Shown here one piece after another: positions 43,867 to 54,860 of a DNA stretch of 64,000 bases (the stretch's first letter is position 1; each line of letters begins with the position of its first letter). Position numbers and translations under genes: made by a program. The DNA comes from Klebsiella michiganensis (GTDB lineage Bacteria; Pseudomonadota; Gammaproteobacteria; Enterobacterales; Enterobacteriaceae), in contig NZ_PRDB01000007.1 in NCBI RefSeq assembly GCF_002925905.1, positions 62,001 through 126,000 of the forward strand, read 5' to 3'. Below the pieces are notes generated by a model. That model saw only the letters and a list, made by a program, of their open reading frames with translations, was not told the DNA's origin and searched no databases.

Positions 43867-43884
43867 AATGTTTGCGCTAACATT
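43867..43884. promoter_or_regulatory. LacI-type operator 1
   Basis: AATGTTTGCGCTAACATT is a near-perfect palindrome of the GntR/PurR operator kind, centred on CG, just before the dehydratase gene. A similar site lies 153 bases away. Confidence 0.65.
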
Positions 43885-44019
43885 TTTAATCCTGAAATTG
43901 TCCTGGCGCTACGACAGTGATTTTAATTTGTACAAACGATCACAATTAGCGGTTATAAAGGGTAAAATTATGCAGCTCAGGTCACGATCCAAAAAGGTTT
44001 GTGAAAAATCACAAATCAA

Positions 44020-44037
44020 AATGATAGCGATAACATT
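44020..44037. promoter_or_regulatory. LacI-type operator 2
   Basis: AATGATAGCGATAACATT shares the GCG centre and outer arms with operator 1. Two sites in one divergent control region suggest cooperative or looping repression. A palindrome TGTGAAAAATCACA lies at 44000-44013, but its spacer is two bases too short for CRP. Confidence 0.6.
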
Positions 44038-44147
44038 TTGTGTTTCAGGTATTTGATTCTATTGAGGATGTCGAGGTGAGCGCTGGCAATTGCGCGGGCC
44101 ATCATCAATAATGCCCACAGAAAACGACTCAACACAGGGGCTTAGTC

Positions 44148-45152
44148 GTGAAAAGCAGAAAACCGACGCGCGCGCCGACGCTGGATGACGTAGCCCGTAG
44201 CGCCGGATTGTCGTCGATGACGGTCAGCCGGGCGCTGAATACGCCGCAGCTGGTGAGGCCAAAAACGGTCGAGAAAGTGATGCAGGCGGTGCAGGCAACG
44301 GGCTATATCCCTAACGCGCTGGCCGGCGGCCTGGCCTCCAGGCGCAGCAAGCTGGTGGCCGTGGTGGTGCCGCAAATCAATAACAATATGTTTGTCGATA
44401 CCATCCAGGCGCTGAGCGATACCCTGGCGGCGCGCGGCTACCATATGCTGCTGTGCGTGGCGGGCTACAGCCGACAGACCGAAGCCGAGCTGGTAGCAAC
44501 CTTACTCTCCCGGCGTCCGGATGGCGTGGTATTGACCGGCATTCAGCACGCCCCGGCGCTGAAGAAGACGATCCTCAACGCCGCCACGCCGGTGGTGGAA
44601 ATCTGGGATCTCACCCCGACGCCGCTGGATATGCTGGTCGGTTTTTCGCATGAAAAAGTCGGCGAAACCATTGGCGAGTACCTACTGGAAAAAGGCTACC
44701 GCCGCCCGGGTCTGCTGTGGGCCGGCGATGCGCGCGCGACGTTGCGAAAGCAGGGGCTCCGCGCCCGGCTGGCCAAAAACGGCATTGACGATGCGCCGCA
44801 GGTCGAGGTGCCGCTTCCGGCATCGCTGGCGCTGGGGCGTCGCGGGCTGGCCGAGCTGCTCGCCGGCGGCGAGTTTGACGTTATCGTCTGCAGCTCCGAT
44901 ACCCTTGCCCAGGGGGCGATTATGGAAGCCGAAAGCCGGGGGCTGCGCGTGCCGCAGGATCTGGCGGTGATCGGTTTTGGCGATCTGGACTTCGCCGCCA
45001 GCAACCGTCCGGCCATCACCACCGTCAGCGTCGACCGTCATGCCATCGGCGAGCAGGCGGCCACGCTGCTTGCCGACCGCATAGAAGGCGGAGAAGAAGG
45101 GGAAGCGATTATTGATATCGGCTTTCACCTGGTGGCGCGCGAGTCGGCGTAG
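44148..45152 (+). CDS. LacI/GntR-family regulator of the talarate genes
   Basis: 334 residues. The LacI-type helix-turn-helix is at about 11-60 (TLDDVARSAGLSSMTVSRAL), with the hinge helix PNALAGGLAS, then a periplasmic-binding-like sensor domain to the C-terminus (VIGFGDLDFAASNRPAITTV near residue 275). It is most like GntR, the gluconate repressor. Divergent from the dehydratase with two operator-like palindromes between, so local repression relieved by an aldarate is likely. No strong ribosome binding site stands before the start. Confidence 0.88.
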   Translation: MKSRKPTRAPTLDDVARSAGLSSMTVSRALNTPQLVRPKTVEKVMQAVQATGYIPNALAGGLASRRSKLVAVVVPQINNNMFVDTIQALSDTLAARGYHMLLCVAGYSRQTEAELVATLLSRRPDGVVLTGIQHAPALKKTILNAATPVVEIWDLTPTPLDMLVGFSHEKVGETIGEYLLEKGYRRPGLLWAGDARATLRKQGLRARLAKNGIDDAPQVEVPLPASLALGRRGLAELLAGGEFDVIVCSSDTLAQGAIMEAESRGLRVPQDLAVIGFGDLDFAASNRPAITTVSVDRHAIGEQAATLLADRIEGGEEGEAIIDIGFHLVARESA

Positions 45153-45277
45153 CTCTGCCGTTTCGCATGTGCGAGGGGGCCTCAATAGCGGCATGGCGTA
45201 ATCAAATCTATACTGCAAAATTGCTAAACCCGTCGCCGCTCTGTTCCTGAGCGGCAAATTCATCGAGGGCGCAGAAT

Positions 45278-45895
45278 ATGATCACCGTCTATGGCGTACC
45301 CGGCTGGGGCTCAACAATTAGCGAACTGATGCTGACGCTGGCCGATATCCCGTACCATTTTGTTAACGTTGAGGGCTTTGACCAGCCGGGCCCGCAGCGC
45401 GACCGCCTCAAAAAGATCAACCCGCTGTGTCAGGTGCCGACCCTGACGCTTGCAGATGGCAGCGTGATGACCGAAACCGCGGCGATTGCCCTGATGATCC
45501 TCGACGTTCGACCGGATCTGGCTCCGGCGCCGGGATCGCCGCAGCGGCATGCCTTTCAGCGTCTGCTCATCTGGCTGGTGGCGAACGTCTATCCCACCTT
45601 TACCTTTGCGGATTACCCGGAGCGCTGGGCCGCCGATGCGCCAGAACAGCTGCGGGAAAGCTGCATCAGCTATCGCAAATCGCTCTATCTGTGGCTGGAG
45701 GAGCAGCTTGCCGCCGCGCCGTATGCGCTGGGGGCGGAGATAACCCTGCTGGACTGCTATATTGCGGCGATGTGCGCCTGGGGCCCGCGCCGGGAGTGGT
45801 TTGCGGCGCAGACGCCAAAATTCTTCGCCGTGGCGGATGCGGTGTATCGCCATCCCAAACTCGAAGCCGTTCTGCGCCGCAACGAGCTGATTTAA
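45278..45895 (+). CDS. yncG: Glutathione S-transferase-like protein YncG
   Basis: 205 residues; thioredoxin-like N-terminal domain (about 1-75, with VPGWGSTISELML and the cis-proline in NPLCQVPTL) and a helical C-terminal domain. It matches E. coli YncG, which follows ansP in that genome. FADYPERWAADAPEQL is a strongly conserved YncG stretch. The conserved serine near residue 12 is a plausible catalytic residue. GAGG lies about nine bases before the ATG. Substrate unknown. Confidence 0.9.
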   Translation: MITVYGVPGWGSTISELMLTLADIPYHFVNVEGFDQPGPQRDRLKKINPLCQVPTLTLADGSVMTETAAIALMILDVRPDLAPAPGSPQRHAFQRLLIWLVANVYPTFTFADYPERWAADAPEQLRESCISYRKSLYLWLEEQLAAAPYALGAEITLLDCYIAAMCAWGPRREWFAAQTPKFFAVADAVYRHPKLEAVLRRNELI

Positions 45896-45964
45896 AGCAC
45901 AAAAAGCGATCCGGATGACGCGGGTTATGCTAGTTTTATCGTCCAGACAATAAAGGAGCCTGCT

Positions 45965-46192
45965 ATGCCGCACGTTGATATTAAATGTTTTCCCCGCGAC
46001 CTGAATGATGAACAAAAAGCGGCGCTGGCCGCCGATATTACCGAGGTGTTGATTCGCCACCTCAACAGCAAAGAGAGTTCAGTGAGCGTGGCCCTGAAGC
46101 AGGTTGAGCCGAGCGACTGGCAGCAGGTGTGGGACAGCGAAATCGCCCCGCAGATGGAACAGTTGATTAAGAAACCGGGCTATAGCATGTAA
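45965..46192 (+). CDS. pptA: 4-oxalocrotonate tautomerase-family protein PptA
   Basis: 75 residues matching E. coli PptA (YdcE). The N-terminal proline P2 is the catalytic base after methionine removal, in [12 protein letters not shown]; the end GYSM is conserved. It converts phenylenolpyruvate-type compounds in vitro; the natural substrate is not known. AGGAG precedes the ATG. E. coli pptA is likewise near yncG, nhoA and narV. Confidence 0.92.
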   Translation: MPHVDIKCFPRDLNDEQKAALAADITEVLIRHLNSKESSVSVALKQVEPSDWQQVWDSEIAPQMEQLIKKPGYSM

Positions 46193-46204
46193 CCCGGTTT
46201 CTTT

Positions 46205-46299
46205 CCCGGAGGCGATGCTGCGCATCTGTCCGGGCTACGCGTTCCCGGCGATCTGCGGTCCGGTAGCCCGGGCAGGCGCTCTGCGCCGCCCCCGGGAAG
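46205..46299. repeat. BIME (two REP units)
   Basis: CCCGGAGGCG...CGGGCTAC is followed by GTAGCCCGGG...CCCCCGGG, two inverted REP arms, between the 3' ends of pptA and the porin gene. Confidence 0.85.
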
Positions 46300-46318
46300 A
46301 AGCGCGTGGGTTGCTGTA

Positions 46319-49350
<3,032 letters not shown>

Positions 49351-49376
49351 AAAAATACACTCGCTTATCGTTGTTG

Positions 49377-50948
49377 TTAAAGTCCGTACTGGCGAATAAA
49401 CCAGGCCGGGGTGCAGCTCCACGCATGGCAATAACTGTTTATCAGTTTGCTGCCATAAGGGGAAAAATCAGGATGCGCCGGGTCGAAGATTTCCCAGAAG
49501 GTATCGGCGCCGTAGTCGACCATGGCTCCCCAGTAGGCTTTGATCTGCGCAATTGCCTCGTCGCGCAGCCCGCACTGCAGAAGGGCGGCGATATAGTGAT
49601 GACGCAGGTAGGGTGTGTTCATGGCGACCGCGGGGGGATTTTTCTCCAGGTTGCGCATGATCTCCCGGCGCTGCTGCGGCGTGCCGACTTCCGCCAGCAC
49701 CAGCCAGATTTGCGATGCCCAGGAGACCTGCCGCCGGGCGCCGCTGACGTAAAAGCCCTGCTGCGGGTCCCATAACGCATCGAGGGCCGCCGCTTTGAGC
49801 TGCTGTAAACGCTGGCGATAGCTTGCGGCCAGCTCAGGTTCGAAACGCTCCGCCAGCCAGACGGCGCGCTGCAGGCAGTAAATCAGTACCCCCTGCGCCG
49901 CCGCCTGTTTATTCAGCGACGCCTGCCAGTCGATAAACACCCACCAGTCGTCGCTATCGCGCACAACGCCGGAGGCGTCGCAGCGGGTCAGCGCCAGTTC
50001 TACCTGACGACGCGCCGTGGGCCACAGCTCGCGGGCCGTGGCCATATCCTCCGCGCTTTGCAGATAGTTGTAGAGGACGTCGACAAAAAACAATGAATAA
50101 TCAAAAAGAAAGGTATCGTCCGCAATGACATCCGGCTGCACGAACACGTTGGCCGATACCATGCCGTCCTCGCGAGTATGCCCGGCAAAAAGGTACAGGC
50201 AGCGGCGCACCAGATCGTGGCGTGCGAAGGTGACATCGTTGACCAGCGCCTGCAGACGTAAATCGCCGAGCCACAGGCGGCGGTCGCGTTTGGGGCCATC
50301 TTCAAACACTTCCTGCATGCAGTTTTGCAGGGTCAGCACGGCAACGTTATCGATGGTCCGGAGCTGCGGGTCGGAGGTTGTCGCCGCCGGGCATGCGCCG
50401 CTGGCCGAGGTGACCGCGTTAACCTCAACCTGCGTGAACTGCAGGCGAAACTTGCGCGAAACGGCTTTGACCTCCACCTTCAGATAGCGGAAGCAGTAGC
50501 GGCGCGGCAGGTCAATTTCGGCGGGCAGGACATCAAGCCACAGATCCTGCTGCTGCAGCCAGCTACTGCTGAGCCAGCCCTGATAGTCGCTGAACGGTTC
50601 GCACACTTCGCTCAGCGTTTCGCCGAAGGTCAACTGCAGATGGGCCGGAGCGTCCGGCGGACTCCCGGCGCTCTGGCAGAGAAAATGCAGGTAGCCAACG
50701 TAGTGGCTGCCAAAATCAATAATGACGCTATCGCCGCTGCTCAGCTCGCGCTGGTAAAACGCGGCCAGGGTGCTCACCGGCTCGGCGCGCCAGCCGAAGA
50801 GCGCCGCGGCGTCGGCGTGGGCTTCGACTACCGCGATCGGCGGGTGTGCCTGACGACTCAGCGCGGGCCGGAGCGCCTCGGCGGTACGTAAAAATTTCGG
50901 GTGGCGGGTCATCATGACCTGAGAATTATGCTGAATTGCCTGTGACAT
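49377..50948 (-). CDS. Alpha-L-rhamnosidase-like glycoside hydrolase (GH78-type six-hairpin)
   Basis: 523 residues from the ATG at 50948, with AGAGGA before it. An N-terminal beta-sandwich (about 1-190) is followed by an (alpha/alpha)6 barrel. The segment FEDGPKRDRRLWLGDLRLQ parallels the GH78 DCPQRE..GWTGDA motif that carries catalytic carboxylates, and WEIFDP with NSYCHAWSCTPAWF corresponds to the late WE and H motifs. No signal peptide, so the sugar is hydrolysed in the cytoplasm after uptake. The exact linkage cannot be read; unsaturated rhamnogalacturonyl or rutinose-type substrates are possible. Confidence 0.78.
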   Translation of the reverse strand: MSQAIQHNSQVMMTRHPKFLRTAEALRPALSRQAHPPIAVVEAHADAAALFGWRAEPVSTLAAFYQRELSSGDSVIIDFGSHYVGYLHFLCQSAGSPPDAPAHLQLTFGETLSEVCEPFSDYQGWLSSSWLQQQDLWLDVLPAEIDLPRRYCFRYLKVEVKAVSRKFRLQFTQVEVNAVTSASGACPAATTSDPQLRTIDNVAVLTLQNCMQEVFEDGPKRDRRLWLGDLRLQALVNDVTFARHDLVRRCLYLFAGHTREDGMVSANVFVQPDVIADDTFLFDYSLFFVDVLYNYLQSAEDMATARELWPTARRQVELALTRCDASGVVRDSDDWWVFIDWQASLNKQAAAQGVLIYCLQRAVWLAERFEPELAASYRQRLQQLKAAALDALWDPQQGFYVSGARRQVSWASQIWLVLAEVGTPQQRREIMRNLEKNPPAVAMNTPYLRHHYIAALLQCGLRDEAIAQIKAYWGAMVDYGADTFWEIFDPAHPDFSPYGSKLINSYCHAWSCTPAWFIRQYGL

Positions 50949-51151
50949 ACTGCGTCCTCTGTGTTGATTTGTCCGCAGCATAAGACGCCGCCGCCCGCGG
51001 CAACCACTCTGGCAATGCCAATGCATCTGGCAAAATGGCACTGATAATGAGATGAGCGGGTCGCCGATCACAATTCCATAAATCTTGCTCGTGGCGGCCG
51101 GTTAAATGCATTATCTTGCCCCTGCGCCGTATGCCGTTTTGGACCCGATCG

Positions 51152-51973
51152 ATGATGCTAACCGTTGAGTATTATTTCACCCATCCGCAGGATAAGCTGG
51201 GAATGTACGCCAGCGATCCGGAAGATAATAGCCATGAACATAGTCACGAGTTTGCTGAACTGGTGATCGTTGAAGAAGGACACGGCTTACACGTTATTAA
51301 TGGCCGGCCATTATATATACAGCAGGGCGACGTTTTTTACGTTCAGCCGGGCGATGTTCACTATTATGATGAGCTGGGAACGCTTAAGTTAATTAACGTA
51401 TTAATTAACCCACTGGTAGAATTTCATTATTTACAGCCTCTCGACACCTTATTGCAGACGTTCTCCGCACGAAAGGCTTCCTGCTACGGCTGGCTGGCGC
51501 CGGATACCCGCCATATCTGCAAGGAACTGGTAGATAAAATATTTTCTGCCGAGCTGCGGCGGGGGCAAAATATTGCCCTGCGCGAAGCCGCCTTTTTCCA
51601 GCTGGTGACGACGATTCTGCATGCGGAAACCGAAGCCGAATATAGCACCACCAAATATAAGCTGCATAAATTGCTGACCTGGCTACAGGAGCACTGTTTT
51701 GAAGAACATAACTGGCCGCAGCTGGCGGAGAAATTCCACCTGACCACGCGGACCGCTTTTCGCCATATTAAAGAGGCGACGGGATTGACGCCGGATAATT
51801 ATTTAAAGCGTCTGCGCTTAGTTTCGGCGCGCGTCAAATTACGCGAGACCGATATGACGATTACCGAAGTGGCTTATTTATGCGGTTTTGCCAACAGCAA
51901 CCACTTTACCACCTTATATAAAAAGGTCTTTGGCCTGACGCCCAGCGAAGATCGGCGGCGTTTGCTGCGCTAG
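51152..51973 (+). CDS. AraC-family regulator, RhaS/RhaR-like
   Basis: About 273 residues. A cupin-like sugar-binding N-terminus with HEHSHEFAELVIVEEGHGLHVINGRP is strikingly like RhaR/RhaS (H.HDF.E.VIV..G.G.HV.N..P). Two helix-turn-helix motifs follow in the C-terminal third (LAEKFHLTTRTAFRHIKEATG; ITEVAYLCGFANSNHFTTLYKKVFG). The start is uncertain: ATG at 51131, 51152 or 51155, and none has a good ribosome binding site. It is divergent from the rhamnosidase operon and should activate it in response to rhamnose or a rhamnoside. Confidence 0.85.
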   Translation: MMLTVEYYFTHPQDKLGMYASDPEDNSHEHSHEFAELVIVEEGHGLHVINGRPLYIQQGDVFYVQPGDVHYYDELGTLKLINVLINPLVEFHYLQPLDTLLQTFSARKASCYGWLAPDTRHICKELVDKIFSAELRRGQNIALREAAFFQLVTTILHAETEAEYSTTKYKLHKLLTWLQEHCFEEHNWPQLAEKFHLTTRTAFRHIKEATGLTPDNYLKRLRLVSARVKLRETDMTITEVAYLCGFANSNHFTTLYKKVFGLTPSEDRRRLLR

Positions 51974-51980
51974 TTCACCT

Positions 51981-52077
51981 CCCGGAGGCGATGCTGCGCA
52001 TCTGTCCGGGCTACGCGCCCTCAGCGGTCTGCGGTCCGGTAGCCCGGGCAAGGCGCTGTGCGCCGCCCCCGGGAGAG
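51981..52077. repeat. BIME (two REP units)
   Basis: CCCGGAGGCG...CCGGGCTAC and GTAGCCCGGG...CCCCCGGG again form two inverted arms, between the AraC and flavin reductase 3' ends. Confidence 0.85.
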
Positions 52078-52118
52078 ACGCGCAGGGTGGTGAAGAATTG
52101 CCCCGGAGGCGAGCGGGG

Positions 52119-52700
52119 CTATTCTTCCGGGGTATTGGCGCGGACGTGGCGGCCGCTGGCAACAAAGTTGCCGGTGCCGAGATGATGGAGGGTATTGATC
52201 TTATCGTCGTCGAACTGCCAGCGTCCGCTGACGAACGCGCGCTCATCGGCGGCGGCGGAAACCACTTCGCCAAACAGCGTATCGTACTGCTCCTGAGCCG
52301 CCGTTGCCGGCAGCAGTCGGCACTCCATCCATGCAAGACACTTCTCTTCAATCAGCGGCAAGCCCAGCTCCGGACCTTGCACGACCGGGATGCCGTAAGC
52401 GTTAAATTTATCCTCATCGCGTCCGCTGATGCTGCCGACCGCGTAGGTCCAACTGGCGGCCTCGACGCCGGGAACGACGATGCCAAATGCGCCGTTGCGC
52501 TCAATAATTTCCCGCGTCCAGGCGCTTTTATCTACCACGATGGCCAGCCTCGGCGGAGCGAACTCCACCGGCATCGACCACGCGGCGGCCATGACGTTGC
52601 GGCGTTGAGAGTGGGCGTCATAGCTGGTTATCAAAATTGTTGGGCCATGGTTGAGCAGGCGACTGGCGTACTGAAGTTCCACGTGGCGAAAACGGCTCAT
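52119..52700 (-). CDS. Flavin reductase-like FMN-binding split-barrel protein
   Basis: 193 residues from the ATG at 52700 (AAGGA before it). The flavin reductase-like domain spans most of it: NHGPTILITSYDAHSQRRNVMAAAWSMPV, APPRLAIVVDKSAWTREII, GIVVPG. Such proteins reduce FMN for monooxygenases or act as diflavin-type oxidoreductases. A longer upstream frame overlaps the opposite-strand ABC gene and is not real. Its partner is unknown; it is a possible FMNH2 source for the two luciferase-like enzymes of 33.5-37 kb, which is speculation. Confidence 0.85.
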   Translation of the reverse strand: MSRFRHVELQYASRLLNHGPTILITSYDAHSQRRNVMAAAWSMPVEFAPPRLAIVVDKSAWTREIIERNGAFGIVVPGVEAASWTYAVGSISGRDEDKFNAYGIPVVQGPELGLPLIEEKCLAWMECRLLPATAAQEQYDTLFGEVVSAAADERAFVSGRWQFDDDKINTLHHLGTGNFVASGRHVRANTPEE

Positions 52701-52822
52701 ATGCGTTCCTTGGTAAATGGGTCTGATGCCAGACAACACGTTAATCCGCAATGAAAATGTAATCAATACGTCATCGAGGGTCCCTATAGTCGGCGTCACT
52801 AAGTCCCAAAGAGGATAACAAT

Positions 52823-52936
52823 ATGTTAGCTCCCCTGAATTTGTCTCAGGTGAGCGCGCGCCGGCGGATGTTGACCGCGGGCAGAGCCTCGCTTTCCCGA
52901 CGGGAGGGCGATAATGCGCGCGCTTACCAGCATTAA
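52823..52936 (+). CDS. Possible 37-residue leader peptide of the iron-type ABC operon
   Basis: ATG at 52823 follows a good ribosome binding site (AGAGGAT, nine bases earlier). The frame runs 37 codons and overlaps the ATPase start at 52914 by 23 bases in another frame. The product is basic (SARRRMLTAGRASLSRRE) without a membrane helix or signal. Overlap could couple translation of the transporter to this leader. The conserved start region alone supports it; it may be untranslated. Confidence 0.35.
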   Translation: MLAPLNLSQVSARRRMLTAGRASLSRREGDNARAYQH

Positions 52937-53615
52937 ACTCGACGGCGTTTCTTTCGCCTTCGGCGCCCACACCGTGCTTAATCAGATCGATCTGCATATC
53001 GATGCGGGCAGCATTGTTGCGCTGCTGGGGCCTTCTGGCTGCGGTAAAAGCACGCTGCTGCGCCTGCTCGCCGGATTAACCGTACCCGCCAGCGGCAGCA
53101 TTCACTTTGGCGATCGCCTGGTGGCGAAAACCGGCTGGGGCTTGCCGCCGGAGCAGCGCGATCTCGGCATGGTCTTTCAGGATTACGCTCTGTGGCCGCA
53201 CATGACGGCGGCGCAGAACGTGGCTTTCCCGCTGCGTATGCGCGGCGTCGGGCGTCAGCAGCGACAGCAACGGGTCGAGGAGGCGCTGGCGATGGTCGGT
53301 CTCAGCGGCTTCGCCGACCGCAAACCGTCGGGCCTTTCCGGCGGTCAGCAGCAGCGCGTTGCGCTGGCCCGCGCCATCGTCGCAGAACCGCGCGTGCTGC
53401 TGTTCGATGAGCCGCTCTCCAATCTCGACAGCGAGCTGCGTGAGTCGCTGTGCCTCGAAATGAGCCGCCTGCTGCGCCGGCTGGGCATCACTGCTGTCTA
53501 CGTCACCCACGACCGTCGCGAAGCCGAACTGCTGGCCGACAAGATTATTCATTTATCTGCGGGCTGCATTGCCGCCGTCCGCGCCGTGACTTCAACCTCA
53601 GGGGAATCCGTATGA
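52914..53615 (+). CDS. ABC transporter ATP-binding protein, iron(III)/ThiQ type
   Basis: 233 residues. Walker A GPSGCGKST, signature LSGGQQQR, Walker B VLLFDEPLSNLD and switch VTHDR are present; it lacks the C-terminal TOBE domain, as in short members of the FbpC/AfuC/ThiQ group. MVFQDYALWPHM is the Q-loop. Its stop overlaps the binding protein start (ATGA). Confidence 0.88.
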   Translation: MRALTSIKLDGVSFAFGAHTVLNQIDLHIDAGSIVALLGPSGCGKSTLLRLLAGLTVPASGSIHFGDRLVAKTGWGLPPEQRDLGMVFQDYALWPHMTAAQNVAFPLRMRGVGRQQRQQRVEEALAMVGLSGFADRKPSGLSGGQQQRVALARAIVAEPRVLLFDEPLSNLDSELRESLCLEMSRLLRRLGITAVYVTHDRREAELLADKIIHLSAGCIAAVRAVTSTSGESV

Positions 53616-54580
53616 AAACCGTTATCACCGTTACCAAAGGAGCCGCGCTCGCGATGATGTTGTCCGCCACCACGATCTCCAGCGCCCAGGCGCTCACCGT
53701 CTACACCGCCGGGCCGGGCTCGCTGGCGAAAAACCTTGCCAGCGGCTATGAGAAGAAAACCGGCGTTAAGGTGAATATTTTCCAGGCCACCACCGGTAAG
53801 GTGATGGCGCGTCTCGAGGCCGAGCAGGCTAACCCGCAGGCGGATGTGCTGATTTCCGCCTCGTGGGATACGGCGGAAGATTTGCATCACCGCGGCTGGC
53901 TGCTGCCGTATCAGAGCGCAAATGCCGATAAGGTCCCGGCGAACCTGAAATCCGCCGATTACGTTGCTCAGGGTATTTCGGCCCTGGGGATCGTCTGGAA
54001 TACCAAAAGCGGCACCCCGGAGCCGAAAGAGTGGCGCGACCTGACCGAAGCGGCGTTCAAAGACAAAGTGACGACGCCGGACCCGGCGCTTTCCGGCGCG
54101 TCGCTGGATTTGCTGATCGGGTTACAGAATGGCATGGGCGATAACGCCTGGGCGCTGTTTGATGCGTTAAAGAAGAATGGCATGGTGGTCAGCGGGCCGA
54201 ACGCCCAGGCGGTAACGCCGGTGATGCAGGGGGCGAAAGCGGCGGTATTCGGTGCGGTTGATTATGTCTCTTACGGCAATATCCATCAGGGCGAATCGCT
54301 AAAGGTGATTTTCCCGGCCAGCGGCACGGTCATTGCACCGCGGCCGATGATGATCCTCAAAACCAGCCAGCATGCTGACGACGCAAAAGCCTTCGTTGAT
54401 TATGTGCTGTCGCCGGAAGGCCAGGCGCTGGTCGCCGACGCCTGGCTTATGCCCGCCCGCAGCGATGTTCCGGCGAAGCGCCCGCTGCTCAACGAGCTGA
54501 AAATTCTGCCGACCGCAGGCGAGGGCACTAGCGAACGAAGCGCGGTGCTTTCCCGCTTTAATACGCTTTTCGCCCAGTAA
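53612..54580 (+). CDS. ABC transporter periplasmic binding protein (AfuA/FbpA-like)
   Basis: 322 residues from the ATG at 53612, with AGGGGA before it. Signal peptide ending near AQA-LTV, then LTVYTAGPGSLAKNLASGYEKKTGVKVNIFQ, the class 1 iron-type start. The segment QADVLISASWDTAEDLHHRG corresponds to the metal/anion cleft of FbpA and AfuA. The frame reads further upstream inside the ATPase gene, which is spurious. Ligand may be ferric iron, a sugar phosphate-type anion or an aminoethylphosphonate; sequence alone does not decide. Confidence 0.87.
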   Translation: MKTVITVTKGAALAMMLSATTISSAQALTVYTAGPGSLAKNLASGYEKKTGVKVNIFQATTGKVMARLEAEQANPQADVLISASWDTAEDLHHRGWLLPYQSANADKVPANLKSADYVAQGISALGIVWNTKSGTPEPKEWRDLTEAAFKDKVTTPDPALSGASLDLLIGLQNGMGDNAWALFDALKKNGMVVSGPNAQAVTPVMQGAKAAVFGAVDYVSYGNIHQGESLKVIFPASGTVIAPRPMMILKTSQHADDAKAFVDYVLSPEGQALVADAWLMPARSDVPAKRPLLNELKILPTAGEGTSERSAVLSRFNTLFAQ

Positions 54581-54623
54581 ACCGACTTTTCCCCCGGGTT
54601 TCGAAAGTTGGCTCGGGCACATT

Positions 54624-54840
54624 CCCCGGAGGCGGCGCAGGCGCGCCTGTCCGGGCTACCGGACCGCAGACGGCTGTGACCCGTAGCCCGGCTAAGCGCA
54701 GCGCGAGCCGGGAAGACGCAACGCCTGGGCATCAGCCCGGGCACATTCCCGGAGGTGGCGCTGGCGCGCCTGTCCGGGCTAGCGGACCGCAGACGGCTGT
54801 GACCACGTAGCCCGGCTAAGCGCAGCGCGAGCCGGGTAAG
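54624..54840. repeat. Tandem double BIME inside the ABC operon
   Basis: Two near-identical units of about 127 bases follow each other (CCCGGAGG...CCTGTCCGGGCTA..GGACCGCAGACGGCTGTGACC...GTAGCCCGGCTAAGCGCAGCGCGAGCCGGG). They lie between the binding-protein gene and the permease gene of one transporter, 280 bases apart. Such a repeat can lower downstream expression and protect the upstream message, which would favour excess binding protein. Confidence 0.88.
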
Positions 54841-54860
54841 ATCGTATCCAGGAAAATACC

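Noticed and set aside
44000-44013. CRP site TGTGAAAAATCACA
   Set aside because: The spacer between the half-sites is four bases, not six, so CRP should not bind well.
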